From Zygnema cylindricum (taxonomy: Eukaryota; Streptophyta; Zygnematophyceae; Zygnematales; Zygnemataceae): DNA of 64,000 bases. The notes beneath the pieces were generated by a model. That model saw only the letters and a program-made list of their open reading frames with translations. It was not told where the DNA came from and did no database searches. How positions within the stretch are numbered: the first letter of the stretch is position 1; every line of letters begins with the position of its first letter. Where the stretch lies: NCBI GenBank assembly GCA_037447655.1, contig JBBHKE010002873.1, forward strand, positions 199,695-263,694. The letters run 5' to 3'. Positions 1-12,531 of this stretch are shown one piece after another. Position numbers and translations under genes: made by a program.

Positions 1-344
1 AGAAAGTTTTTTTAACTTAATTTTGAAGTACAACTATTAGTTTTGAAGTACAACTTGTAACTTAGTCTGAAGTACAACTAGACTGTTACTGCACTATCAA
101 GTGATCTGATAGGGATGGTCCTCTGTTGATGGTTTCTATTTTTGCAGGATTTAAAGTGTTTCGTCTTTTCACTCATAGGTCTTCATTTCAAGATTAAACC
201 CATTTGAGGATATAATACTGTAGCTGTAAGTTGGCATGGAGGGTGTGGAAACGAAGCGAGTATGGGTTTTGTAACAGTTTTATCCCGAACAATTTTAACG
301 GAAAAACCCTAATGGAGGGATTCTGACTCACCAAGGTTTAAGGC

Positions 345-475
345 GCGTCAACCTCTATGGTTAACCTCGATAATTTCAACAATTTCAACATCGATAATTT
401 CGACTTCGAAAATCTAACTTCGAGAATTTTAACCTCGATAAATTCAACCTCGATATTGTCAACCTCGATGGACTT
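345..475. repeat. Degenerate minisatellite, 12-15 bp unit
   Basis: Roughly eight imperfect copies of a unit close to aatttcaacctcgat run in tandem. The short open frame through it (Asn-, Phe- and Ser-rich) is only a translation of the repeat. Confidence 0.7.
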
Positions 476-1690
476 TATGAGGAGGTGCATGTACTTCAAC
501 ACGATGTCTGTCTTCGAGGGAAAGAACTCAAGGGAAAGTGATCATACGGGATAATATGATTGGCTTATTTTTTTCAAGTCTGTCGGAAATCATCTCAGCT
601 GTATGTCTCTTTAGTGAAGTTGCTCGAAGGTCAAAGAAAATATCCTTGTGAGGGCTGTTTATGTTTCTTCAAGATGTTTACATTTTCAAGTTCCTATTTC
701 CGATTTTTTGATATGTTATGTCGAATTTCAGTGGCCTGCATAATGCACTGTACTTTCTTCACTTTTCCTTTCCTTTTTTGACAATCCTAGGGTTGTAACC
801 ATTATGTAGCTTCTTTTCCGCATAATGTGTGCTGACAGATAGTTTGCAAACTACGTCCATGGTTTGGTGTTTTTCAGCCATAAATGTGCAGCTGTTGATT
901 CTCTGAAACTTTTGTTTTCGCGATAACACAGTGAGTGGAAAACTGGGCTACCAGAGGAAAAAGCAATAAAAAGTTATAAATTTAACGTTGTTTGTATGTC
1001 CTGACCTCGCATAGCAAAAAAACGTAGTTTAACACCCAAAGCATGTAGGAAATCAAACTATCATAGTGGTAATATATCGTGGTCTGGCTTTTTGAAGTTA
1101 TGGATAGTGGTTGGGTAGCATCGTGGAACAAGTGGAAAGTAATTTTTGTTCTCCAATTGTAGATTGCTCAGACTCTAATCTTGATCACGATGATGCAAAC
1201 TGGCACATTAACTGCTAACAGAAGTAATCCTTCTGGCAAGCTGCTGTGAGAGACTTAAGTTCTTCGGAAAGAAAAGCTCGCAATGTATACTTTTTTTCCC
1301 ATGTATGAACTTTCTTGTGGTACAGCTATTTGTCTCTTTCTCGAACATTTTAGCTATATGATTTCCAGTGAATATGTACAGAAAGAATATGTCCCTTCAA
1401 TTTTTAATCATTTTCTGCTATTTTGAAGGCAGACGAGTACTGCCAGCCTACAAAAGGTTGGGTCAAACTCTCCATCAGGGAGACCCATAAGAGTTAGAAA
1501 TCTAGGCCTCTAACAGTATCTTTGCTACCGGAAAATATTAGTAGATTGATAAGAAATGCACGTACTCAAGAAAAATGGTCATCTAATAATGATTTGTTTG
1601 CCATTCTTTCTTTTGTTGTGTTCCCGTCGCTCTCCTTAATTTTTATTGCCCTGGTAGTTTTTCGGTTTTGGCCATGCCACCCCTTTTGTA

Positions 1691-1887
1691 CCCCCGGACT
1701 CAGATGGTTTACCATCGTGCTTTTTAATTTATCCTGCCACTTTGTTATTTCACTAAAAAGTTAATTGCTAAAGACTGCTGTTAACAGTCTCGAAGCACAA
1801 TTCGGATAAATTTCAGATCAGTTACCCTTTACAAAATAATAAAATTTTATTAAGAAAGTACGATGGTAAACCATCTAAGTACGTGGG
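1691..1887. mobile_element. Short inverted-repeat (MITE-like) element, AGATGGTTTACCATCGT type
   Basis: The ends form an inverted repeat of about 40 bases with few mismatches. The left arm carries AGATGGTTTACCATCGTGC from about 1702; the complementary arm ends near 1880. Each arm also contains a smaller palindrome (ATGGTTTACCAT). A related core, catggtttaccatcacac, recurs at about 28783, so this is a dispersed family. No target duplication was identified and there is no coding capacity. Confidence 0.65.
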
Positions 1888-2130
1888 ACTTTAACAGGGA
1901 CAGATTACAAAGAGCACACTCAAGCATCCTTAAAAAACTATAATTGCTTTAAACTGTCAAAGCAAAAGGTCTTCTTGATTGAAGCTCAAAACAAAGGCTG
2001 ATATTTTCAAGGTAGATAACTTTTTCTTCCACGTTTACAATAAATAAATGAATATTAATGCATCATAATCTGACAGGTGGTATACGTGATACTCCAGGTT
2101 CCAGATGGAGTGAACAAAAACGCTACAAAC

Positions 2131-2301
2131 TACACCGCTAATCGTTATTTGTCAGATTGTCAATGGGAGACCCCCAATAGGAAGGTGAGAATCTTGCCTT
2201 CCAATAGCGACCAACGGATTGACAATCCGACAAGTGTGTACAAAGAAAATATGTTTTAAGTAGCCAAAAAAACTTTAACACTAATAACGATTAGCGGTGT
2301 A
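2131..2301. mobile_element. MITE, family A, internally shortened
   Basis: The termini TACACCGCTAATCGTTAT and its inverted counterpart ATAACGATTAGCGGTGTA are perfect, and TA is present at both outer edges. The centre retains the family A core (cttgtcagattgtcaat...). The left inner arm is missing compared with the copies at 35755 and 36332. Confidence 0.8.
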
Positions 2302-2777
2302 GCTTTGAGCAATTTCAATTTTGACATATATTGTCACTTTTTCTGTTGAAATTTTGTAAAAGTGGATTCGAGTCCACAGAGACAACACATGAACAATACA
2401 ACATAAACAAAACATTACTGGACGAGCTTCAATTCAGCAAACTAATGGCAAACAAAACCGATACTCCAAATTAAAAACAACAAGAAACAAAAAAAAGAAA
2501 ACCATAAAGGCATCCCATACAATCTAGCCAAACAAGAAAAACTGAAAACAAGGGAACCGAAAGAATGAAAAAAGAAGAACAAAAAAAAAAGAAAAATATC
2601 GAACAAAACATGCAAAATCGACGTCTGACGACATTTCTTTACCACCTTTTCTTCATCGAAACCATTTACAAACCGGAGGATAACAACAACGGCCCAAGAC
2701 CGACTCTTATTAAATATTCACAAACATAAAAAACCCTAAAATACCCAAAAAAACTCTAAGTTACCCTAAATTCTTGA

Positions 2778-5700
2778 TCATCTGTTTCTCCTCCCACTCT
2801 TCAGAGATCGAGCTTTTGATATTTGCGGTGAAGTCGGGGGTGCCCCGGAGACTCCCAAAACTGTCCCGTCTTTCAGCTCTTGTCCCCCCACTGCCTGTTC
2901 CAAAGTTTTCTGCGCTTCTATAAACACCATAAGATCGCGAACCTGCCCAAAAAAAAAAAAAAGGAAGAAGAAAAAAAAGTTTCAGACTCCGGATGTTCAA
3001 AGTTTTCCCTGATTGAGAAAGGGTTGTATAGCCTGATATTCAAGTAAACTAGAGAAATTAGAGCAAATTAGAGCAAATTAGAGTAAATTAGAGTAAATAA
3101 ACATAGTGAGCGAATAATTTGAGTGACAACACCGTGGATTATTAGCGTTGATAACACTAATTCGGTGCTGGTTTTTTTTTTTTTTTTTGCCTTCTGACCA
3201 CAAATTAGCATTAACAATACCAAACTTTTCTTTTCTTAACGCTAAATCTTTTAACGGTGAAAAAACAGCCACGTCATTCGGAACTGAATCAAAAATAATA
3301 ACACTAACATAAACTCCTTTTTAAAAATTTATTTACTCTAATAACAATTCACGGCGGTAATGTTTGAATATCTGATAACAATGTGATATTGACTAGTGTA
3401 CAAATGTGATAATTAGTGAGAAGTGAGATCAGTGATGAGAATAATGTGATTAATATTGTCATAAAAATGTAATAATAATGTAATAACAAAGTAGAAACAA
3501 CGAAATAAGAATGTAAGCTTAGTAGTGTAAGGTACCACCACGCAAAAGTTATCAAACAAAAACAAGGTAAAATCTGTTTCAGAAATGGTTTGCAATCTCC
3601 TTTCAAAAAAAAAAAAAAAACAAGAAAAACCCACCAAGAAAAACACCAAGGACCATAAACCACAAGAAAAACAACCACGAAAACCACCAGAAAAAAGAGA
3701 GACAAACAACAAAATTGAGAGAAGGTAGTAAAATTTTACCTGCTCTTCCAAATCAGTTATACGACTGTCACGTGCCTGAATACTCTGTTTTTCTCTGTCA
3801 AAAAAAAAAAAAAAGTGACTTTCAGATAAGTATCATAGAAAGAAATAGCGTCAACAGACTTTACAATACTGGTAAAATCTCTTACTGCTTAGACCATGAG
3901 CCCATAAAGAAAACACAATACAAGATAAATGAAAACGCCATATTCATGGTGATAACCCAAAAAAAAAAAAATTGATTCATTCGACAGTTGGCCATACCGA
4001 TAGCCTAGTTAACCTATAGAAATTTACACCTTTTCGTGAGTAAAACCATACAGTTTCCCAAGTATCCGTATGTACAAAATTACTCATGTTTTACTCAGAA
4101 AACAAAGTAATTTCAATTAAAACCAGGCATCAGTCAATATCATTTAAATGTCACTCCTGTTGATTGAACCATGAACCATCAACATACGTCCAAAGTTAAA
4201 AACAGCAATGGTTTCTAAGAACGAACTAGTCCTCTGTAAGGCAAAAATAAACATTTTTTTTTCTAATTATATAATCTCGATCATTCTCACCTCGCCTCTT
4301 GTTCACGCAACCTTTGATTTCGATCCTTCAAATTTTCACACAGTCCTGCATTCAACTGCAATTTTAAACAAACCAGAAAGAACAAAGAAACTGTCATTTT
4401 ATGAAAAAAACAAAAAGACTATTTTTGATCAAACTGAGTGGAAAAAATTTTGGATTGGAAAGGATACTATTAAATTCATGCCTTTTACCAGTCAAACCCT
4501 TTGCCTTACGCCTTTTTATAACCAGAAGTAAATTCCAGACTCTTTTTGGTTTTTCCACAATTCTGGATCCTAGGAGGACCGACTTTACGTTTATCTCACC
4601 TATCTTTGTTGTCAATGTTTTGAATATGGAAAGTAGCCTGATAAAACAACATAAACAGAACTCAAAAACCAAAATGAATAAACATATAGAAAACAAAAGC
4701 TCCAAAACAAACCTGGAGCATGTCCTTAAGCTCCTTCTCCACTCTTTGCAAGCGCTCCATCTCCTTCAGCGCCTTGTCTCGCTCTCTTTCCGCCTTCTCA
4801 AGTCGTCCATTCATTTTCTGAAGCTTTAGACTGACTATATTTTCTACAGAGGAAGCAATTGACTGGTCTCTCTCGGCTTTGCTTTCTGCGAGAAGTCCTT
4901 CAAAATACTGCAACCAAGTAGTATAAAGCGTAAGATGAGAAACAGAAAAATGAGCAAATTACAGTGACAAAAAAGGCCATAATTAAAATTAGAATAAGAA
5001 CTCAGGATGTGGCAAACTGGCTGAATGAGTAGATAATTGTAGCGAAATAACAAAAAACCTAATCTTTGTTTTGTTTCAAAGACTGTCATTGTCTCTAAGG
5101 TGATTTATTATACTAGGATGGAAATTATAAGTGCCCCATCTTTGAAACTAATTATTTATACATAGTTAATAACAGTGCTCTTCAGAAAAAACAAAAAGGT
5201 GATAGAAATCAACAGATCCCCAAAGTAAACCTTTGTTAACAAACTAGAAAATTTTAACAAGAAATATGAACTCTAAAACTACGGCGTACCTCTAGTACAA
5301 TTTTAATGATATCTCACCTGTCTCTGGTTGTCGAGTTGTGTGTATAATAAATGGTTAAATTCCTCGGCCACCTGTATACAAATACCAAAAAAAACGATCA
5401 ATAAGCTTGAGAGAGAGAGAGAGAGATAGTGAGAGTGTGTGTATGAAAAAAAGAAAGAAACTGATTGGAAAAGACATTAACTGCAGAGAATCGAAAAAAA
5501 AAAAAGGGGAAATAAATTGGAACAGAAAAAGTAAAAGGAGTTTGCCCCAAATCACGTACCTGACCAACTTTACTGTTAATAATGGCCTCTTGCATGTCTG
5601 GATCATGTTGACAGCCTCCTTCTCCACTACAATCTTCTCCTCTTCCTGTGGTACAAGGGGCTGGAAGTTCCACGAGTTTTCCATCCGTTTTCGATTGAAT

Positions 5701-8700
5701 TAAACGATGAACATATCCATCGCCAACATAATCCCAAACACGTTGAGTCCCAAGCTCCAAAGAGTAACAATGTTGTGTATCTTTCCAGTGACTGATTCCA
5801 TGGCCTTCTTTATACCTGTCACATGCCAAAAATACATTAAAGATTTTGCATTATTAGACAAAAAGATTGATCATCGACAAGAATGGAACCAGACTGTTGC
5901 TTCCTACAGTATAAGTTCATTCCATTTCAAAGCGTTGTTTATCCAAGCTCACGGAACTTAGGATATTAGTTAATAAATGGTTCACCAATACAAACAGAGC
6001 CTACTTTATCTGGTGTCTGATCAGATAATAAGTCAGACAGAATATTCCTTAGGTGTTTGATTTAATAACTAAGCTTAATCTCTTCAATGTAAAGAGATGT
6101 AGGTAGTTTGCAGTTCTCCAGATTTGAAATGTTCCTTCAGATTAAAATAGCCTCAAACCCCCTCAAAATAAAACATTCCTGGTGTTTTGTCACATCAAAT
6201 TCCGGTTTTCTTCTTTGAGGTTTTCAGAGTGTAATTTCACCTTGCTGTTTTAACATATTAAACCACCGTTTCCTCCATCGAAGCAAGTTTGAAAAAAAAC
6301 TACTGTGCTTCCCCTGCAGTTGTTGACAAATACCTCCACTTACAATGCTAACATAGAGCAAAAGGCTCCTATGACAGGGAATGACACTCTCGACATACTA
6401 GTCTGTTTTGGGTACCATTTCTTTGGCATTTACACGCAATTGAGAATGACCACACTCATAAAGCCATCCACTTGATTAATGACAAACACCAGTTTTCACC
6501 TCAGTGTCTTCATATGGCCCCTTCTGACTACCACAATTTTGGATTAGCCGCATTTCTCCAGTGACATTTCTTAACGCCATAAACAAGATGTAGAAAAAGA
6601 AGAATAAAAAAAAAACCCGATTAAATGGTTAAAAAAAGAAAAAGGGCCCACCTTCCACAGCCGATGAAACCGCAAATAAGGCACATCCACAAATTTTCTC
6701 GCGTTCCACACATAGTGCAAACTGATTCTTCTGGCTGTTCTTGACAGTATCTACAAACCTGCAAAACAAAAAGATCTTTATATATTGGTAAGCATCTTGA
6801 AATATAGAAAAAGGCCAAAGTCGGGAACAATGCAAAAATTCGTTTTTTATGTGTTCGGGCCACCCTAAAAACAAAAATATATATATACTTTGTAAGGGAC
6901 ATGCTGCATATGAAACAACACAGTCCTTGACCTTGAAAAGGTTTTAAAAAAGGGACAAAAACATTTGCCTGTACTTGACAAAAACTGGAGGCTGTCTAAA
7001 ACAAGAGAAAAACTGCCTGGAATTAATAAAAGTTGGAAGTTTATAACAGCCAAAACTTCACAAACAGCTCACATATTTCAAGAGAGATTGACAATACGTG
7101 TCACAAAAGTGGATACAAACAGAAAACAAGCAACAGCTGTTATTACGCATTGATTAATTTTAAAAAGTTGATTTAGATTGTCTGTAAGCAGCAAATTCAC
7201 AAGCTCTGGAAACTCCCTACTTGTCAAATGGAATAAGACAAAACAAAGCATGCTTATGTGAACAGATAGAGATGTTCCGTAACTCCCGCACCAATCTATC
7301 GTTATGACTTCAAAATTATAAATCACAAACAATGTTCAGGATACTTTTCAAATTTGAACCGTTGAGAGGATACAATTAACTTTATCTCTTCTCTTATCCT
7401 TCACTTTCCCCCTCCTCCCCATCCCCTCTCCCTGGCTTCTTCCATCTTCATTTAAACATCTCCCCTCCTCCCTTTCTTCCCTCCCTCCCTCCCTTCCCCC
7501 CTCTCTCTCCCTCCCTCCCTCTCCCTCTCTCTCCCTCTTCTATGCAAGTAAGAGAAGATGAATAAGCTTACTGGACAAGATGAATCGTCCCATTTCGACA
7601 TACATGAGCTGTGAAAAGAATGGTTGCATACAGTCGTCAAAATGCCACTTATATGTGCATCTAAACGCTCTGCAAAAAAAATAATAAAAAAGAAAAACCA
7701 CAACGTAAGCATCAAATCGGATATGAAGTTATCCTCCGTCAGCAAAAACAAACGTTCCCAAAAAACCACAAGTTTCCTGAACTCTCAATTTTACATCAAT
7801 TGTTTTGAAAGGGATATACCAAAACTTTTGGAGTCTTTAAATTCTGGAGCCAAATCCGGAGGGAGGACTATCAAAATGTAATAAGTCAATTGGGAAAACA
7901 GATTATGCCTTGCAGTACACTATATGAGCAAAACCTTATAACTAAACCTTCTAAATGTTTCAAATCCAGGCTGAAAAAAAGAACTTCCACTAAAATTACT
8001 ACCTTTAAAAAGATCCTCACCTCCAGGATCAAGACTTTTCCCAAACACGAATATGAAACAAAAATGATAATGAATCTTCTACCACACAATCCCTGAGAAA
8101 AGGTCAGACCTAGAGAACGCTTGTAAATCAGAATTAAGAACTCGAGATTCAAAACTCAAGAAATGCATTTACTGAGACAGGCACTTCAACACAGTCGATA
8201 TATTCTTGTAAAATAAAACTAAGAACTCAAAAGAGGCCGGGAAATGCATTCACCTAGACAGAAAGTACAGGTGGGGAGTTCTGTCAGGCCTGTAGGAGGA
8301 GAGGATGCTTCTTGCTGGTCCCCTGTGAACTGAACGTCAGCAATGAAGACTACACGACAAACTCCTGACTGCAAAACAACACCGAAATATAATCAGATTC
8401 AAAACAGTAGAAGGTAACAAAAACATGAAATACACATAAAAACACACACCCGTTTTACCCAATATGCACACGTACCAAGCTGACAAAAAAGCTTAAAAGA
8501 CAAAAGCTGAGCTCCTAACTATGGTGCACGATACTACACTGTGAATCACTATTAGTGTTATTAACACCAATCCGGTCCTGGTTTTTTGGCCTCTGACCAC
8601 AAAATATTGCTAATAATACAAATTATTTTTTTCTCTAAACTTATTCTTAAGCAGTTCAGAGTCAGCCACTTTATCATAGCTAAACTGTAATTATTAATGC

Positions 8701-11619
8701 TAAAATACTCTTATGATAATGTTCTCTTTACTTTTGTAGCAATTCACGGTGAAGTAGACAAAAGATATGGTATATCACCTCCATTGACGAATATTCTTTA
8801 CCATTGAAGTAACGATAGAAATCATCCGCGGTTTCTTGACTATCCAACTTCAAAAGTGCCATATAGCAATTTGGAACAGCATCGTTCCTGTTGTCCACAA
8901 GATCCACACACGCCCCATTTTTATGTTAAGAAGGAACTGTTATCCCCTGGCCTGTCTTTCTAACTCTCAAGTGCTCAGGTGTTCAGTAAGTTACATTGTA
9001 CAGCACAAAGGTAAAGCATCTTTTCAGCAAAGAGCATTTAAACTCTTAGAACTTGCATTTTTCTTAGATTTATTGACAACGTGGATCAAAAACATAGTAG
9101 TGAACACAATCTATGAGTTAAAGAAATCACGGTCAAACAACCAGCTGATCAAACATGCAGAAAAGCCAAAAACAACCAGTGCCAAAAGTATACCACTAAA
9201 ATTCCATATTTTCAAGTTCACTGCCAATGGGCACAATTTAGAATGGTTTCATCATGTTCAAGGTTCAAAATACAAAAAATGTAGCACAGTAATATAATTA
9301 CGGAATATCTGTTGGACCACTTTTTCTATGTGTTCAAAGATCTAGCAGAAAGAAGAAAAGAGTCAAGTTTTAAAAATACAGTCATGATGGCAAAACAGGC
9401 CCGGCCTGAGTTAGGACCAAATTACAGCATATTAATGAAACATTGTGTTGTTTGAGTTTACAGGTATCAAAACCGATTCAAAGAAAATAAAAATCCGGTG
9501 AATTTTTGGACATCTTGCCAGCACTGCGCTTCTTAAAGGATAATCAAATGAATTCAAATGTTTTTCAGTGAATATCAGAGATGCCCTTCCAGCACTGCTC
9601 TTCGGGCAACAATCATGCATCTTCCCATAGACATATGCTTGGGCCATATACTAGAAAACACATCGAAGAGGATACCCAACCAAGTACAATAATTATTAAC
9701 ATTCACCCAATCTTTCAACCACAGGGCCTTGTTTTGTCCAAGGGCTTCATTCAGCACTCCCTTAATTAACCAAAAAAAAAAAAGTTACTTTCTGCTCATT
9801 CAACATTCCCATTTGATATCCATTTCATTCCTGAACGAGGTGTTACTTATCGTGCAGGTTGAAAAAAATTTAAATGAGGGACAAGAGGAGGTTCTTGCAA
9901 TAGTAGGGCGCATGTCATGATATAACAACCTCAAAATTATACTGTTAACATTTGAACTTTTTTCAGCATTCAGAGCGACAACCCATCATGGTTTGTCAAA
10001 ACAGGAAAATAAGCTTGGAGATTTGACCGGGTATTGTTTTTCGCATCACGGGATTATTGAGGTTTATATTATTTTTTATTAATTCAAATTCAGTTCCGAA
10101 TGGCGTGACTGGCTTTGTACCGTTTTAAGAATAGGAGTTAAACCAACTAGTATCCTTGACGCTATTTTAGGTTCGATTGGACAAATTCAGGCAAATTTAG
10201 GATCATCGATATAGTGTCATTGACGCTAATAACAATACACGGGTGTACCCCAGAAGGTAATCTTACAATCAACCTTTACCTTACAATTCGAATTTCCCGA
10301 ATGTTTGTCAGAAAAGAGCCTGTGAATTTGCAAAAATCTGCGCCTGTCATATAATCCGGTACAGCAAGTACACATAGGTCCTCAGTTCGAGCTTTCTGCG
10401 ACACGCCAGCGGCCCAAAAAAACAAAAAAATAAATGGTACATTATATATCACATCTTAAGATATAAAGAGGGTACATTAAATACCAATTCTACAGATTAG
10501 TATCCACTGTGCGTGAAAAACACTGAGCAGACTTCCACCCCTCCAAAATGTCAGTCTTGAGCACAGCCTTTAAGGCTACCCAACCTCCTCCACCTCCCCC
10601 TCCCCCTCACCCTCCTCCTCGCTCTCCCTCTCATAGACGGGAAGTAGAAGGAAATTAACTCTCCATTATAAAATTTCTATGAAACATCCTGCTAAAGTTC
10701 CCCATTTTCGATGACAAAATAGCTGAAGGATATCTTTTGCTCTCGACGTAAGCCAAATTTAGACAAAAGTGGATAATATGACAGAAACCAACATCGTGAA
10801 CCAAAAGATGATCTAACAAAAACGTCAACAGCTTATTGACTTTGACACTTCAAAGGCTTTAAAAAAACTTGTGAAAGTAATAGAACTTCCGATGTAAATG
10901 AACTGCTAAACAAGATATGTGTCGATAATTTCTGAATGCTTTCAAGTCACAACACTTCAGATAAATTACGGCTACTTCACTTTCCACAAAATTTCAAAAT
11001 GCAAATTAATTACAGAATTATTTGCACTTACTATTACCACTTCACTGACCATCGTAATTTGAGTAATAAATATTAGTTTCAATACAGAATTAGAAGCAAC
11101 ATCACTAAGTTAGGGTTGGCTAACATGGCATCATGCTGTCCGTTCCTTTTATTTGTGCTATTAACACTCTTTTACGACTTTGGCTCAAGCAAATGCATTA
11201 TCTCCCTTTGGTTGCTGTTATAACATAGAATTTCATATGAAAATTTTACAACCGAATTAGCGTCATAAACTCCAATAGTAATGAAAAATGTGCACCATCA
11301 ATAACCTTCATAATGAGTACATTGAAATTTTACAAAGGTAAGGGAGCGACAAAAGAATATCTCTTTTCGGCTACTGTTACAATAAAAAGAATTCATATGA
11401 AAATTTTACCGGAAGATTTGCTAATGATCCTGGTTTTTCATTTGTATCACGAAAGAGATGAACAACGCCACGAGATATTTCCACTCGAGGATTTCCAGAC
11501 GAGAAACGAATAAAATTTTTCTCCGAATTCTCTTCTTCTGTCTCCATAACAGTGATTTCATCCGCTATGTTGATAACATCACTAGTTGTTTCAGTGGAAT
11601 GTATTTTTAACGAAAACAT
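2778..11619 (-). CDS. BRAP2/BRIZ-type RING and UBP zinc-finger E3 ubiquitin ligase, 12 exons, 514 aa
   Basis: Exons (reading from the start codon): 11410-11619, 10280-10395, 8779-8887, 8254-8368, 7572-7669, 6652-6758, 5560-5815, 5318-5371, 4713-4907, 4291-4355, 3740-3794, 2778-2942. All introns are GT-AG and the phases close to 1545 nt. The protein begins MFSLKIHS and carries FSSGNPR and HLF motifs typical of plant BRIZ proteins. A BRAP2 N-terminal domain (about 75-165) is followed by a C3H2C3 RING with C179, C182, C198, H200, H203, C206, C215 and C218. A UBP-type zinc finger (about 228-300, ENLWMCLICG, CGRYKEGH) and a coiled coil (about 345-460) come next. Family knowledge: plant BRIZ1 and BRIZ2 form a heteromeric ubiquitin ligase needed for seedling establishment; BRIZ1 versus BRIZ2 was not resolved. 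The C-terminus is basic (KSGRRNR). The gene is divergent from the PH gene. Confidence 0.93.
3129..3359. mobile_element. MITE, family B, diverged, in the last intron of the BRAP2/BRIZ gene
   Basis: The left end acaccgtggattattagcgtt and the right end aataacaattcacggcggt are diverged copies of the common terminus. The interior holds the family B signature (aacactaattcggtgctgg, then ctgaccacaaattagc). It lies between the exons at 3740 and 2942. Confidence 0.7.
5407..5450. repeat. GA/GT microsatellite within an intron
   Basis: A short run of gagagagaga followed by gtgtgtgt lies between the exons at 5371 and 5560 of the BRAP2/BRIZ gene. Confidence 0.7.
7400..7545. repeat. Pyrimidine-rich tract (CCCT/CTCT)
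   Basis: The plus strand reads almost only C and T for about 140 bases. In the minus-strand BRAP2/BRIZ gene it is a purine tract just after the 5' splice site of the RING exon. Confidence 0.75.
8535..8754. mobile_element. MITE, family B
   Basis: It starts TACACTGTGAATCACTATTAG and ends with caattcacggtg. The interior is the family B type (caccaatccggtcctgg, ctctgaccacaaaat). It sits in the intron between exons 8254-8368 and 8779-8887 of the BRAP2/BRIZ gene, only about 25 bases from the latter. Confidence 0.8.
10042..10247. mobile_element. MITE, family B, diverged
   Basis: The right end is clear (acgctaataacaatacacgggtgta). The interior has attcagttccgaatggcgtgac. The left end is weak (atcacgggattatt). 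It lies in an intron of the BRAP2/BRIZ gene about 35 bases from the exon at 10280. Confidence 0.55.
11200..11415 (-). repeat. Direct repeat copying the exon 1 5' splice site region of the BRAP2/BRIZ gene
   Basis: About 60 bases ending at the exon 1 / intron 1 boundary (11355-11413; tatctcttttcgg then ttcatatgaaaattttacc) recur in diverged form at about 11200-11256 (tatctccctttgg then ttcatatgaaaattttac). The outer copy is the functional junction and the inner one is intronic. Confidence 0.65.
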
Positions 11620-12531
11620 GGTCGAAACTGGATTCCTGGTTTAGTAAAAAAAAACTCGAATGTTATACGTCAATTGACACAATTTTTGTGTGTGTGTGGT
11701 GACAGGAGAGAAAGAACTACCATAACCTTTTTAAAAAATAAGCATCAGAAAGCAAGACCTACTCAATTTGGAAACCCTAAATAAAAAGGGGAGAACACGT
11801 GTAACATCCACCAATTGAAATACGGTATGTCCTTTTGTCTGCTTTTCTGGTTGTTTTTCTCAAATCCACAACAACTTTGTCGTGACAAATACGTTTGTCA
11901 TACACAAAATGGACAATCCAAAACAGTCACAGTATGCAGATTTTTTTTTAGTATACACAGCTCGAAGTCATAAAGCGTGAGATACTTCAGATGGTATGGA
12001 AAGTGACCGACGTTTCCCTGTTTGTAACGTGATTGAAAGTTCTAGGAAAATCCCAGCCAGAACACGATCGTAATTATTCGAACTTTTGCCTTTTGGCAAT
12101 GACAGAGAAAGTACATTACATTACAATAAAGTACACAAATGACTGTACTACAGTACTGTATGTACTGCGTCTAATTTTATGTTACATATAAAAGCATAGT
12201 ACGTTTTAGCGATTCACAATTTCACACAGGACTGTACAACTTTACTGTACTATATTGCCCATTTGCACTAAATTATATTTGCCAAAGGCTCAAATGAGTA
12301 CGGTGTTGAATTTTGTACGGTACAAGGTACATTCTTGTTGAAAAACTTCCCAAGAAAAACTTCAAATTTTTCCTAATAGCCTTGTTTTCTGTTGTTCTTT
12401 TGGGGTGAGTTTACAGTTTATGTTGCAGAAGTTGTAACTTCATTTATTTGTTTTTTTTTCTCCTAGAGCAGATCTCTTTTCAGCCAACCGACTGCCCCTA
12501 AAAAAATTGTAAAAACTGGAAAAGCTACACT
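11620..12531. promoter_or_regulatory. Divergent intergenic region between the BRAP2/BRIZ and PH genes
   Basis: This 912-base gap separates two start codons on opposite strands, so it should hold both promoters. A telo-box-like AAACCCTAA lies at 11772-11780 and a G-box core CACGTG at 11796-11801. The sequence 12110-12250 has several overlapping palindromes built from GTAC and AGTACTGTA. These motifs are known plant promoter elements, but function here is inference. Confidence 0.5.

Larger units (their letters stand above)
1..2777. other. Intergenic region, no gene supported
   Basis: No open frame here has splice-site, codon or family support. The stretch holds a triplicated short motif (gaagtacaact) near 25-90, a degenerate 12-15 bp repeat at about 345-475, an inverted-repeat element at 1691-1887 and a MITE at 2131-2301. 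The last 480 bases are A-rich and lie just downstream of the stop codon of the BRAP2/BRIZ gene, so they include its 3' flank. Confidence 0.6.

Noticed and set aside
4590-4625. Possible copy of the BRAP2/BRIZ exon end at 5318 in a later intron
   Set aside because: The similarity covers only about 30 bases, is imperfect and is separated by another exon; chance is a sufficient explanation.
8836-9297. 153-codon plus-strand frame
   Set aside because: It overlaps an exon of the minus-strand BRAP2/BRIZ gene and the adjoining intron, with no splice or family support of its own.
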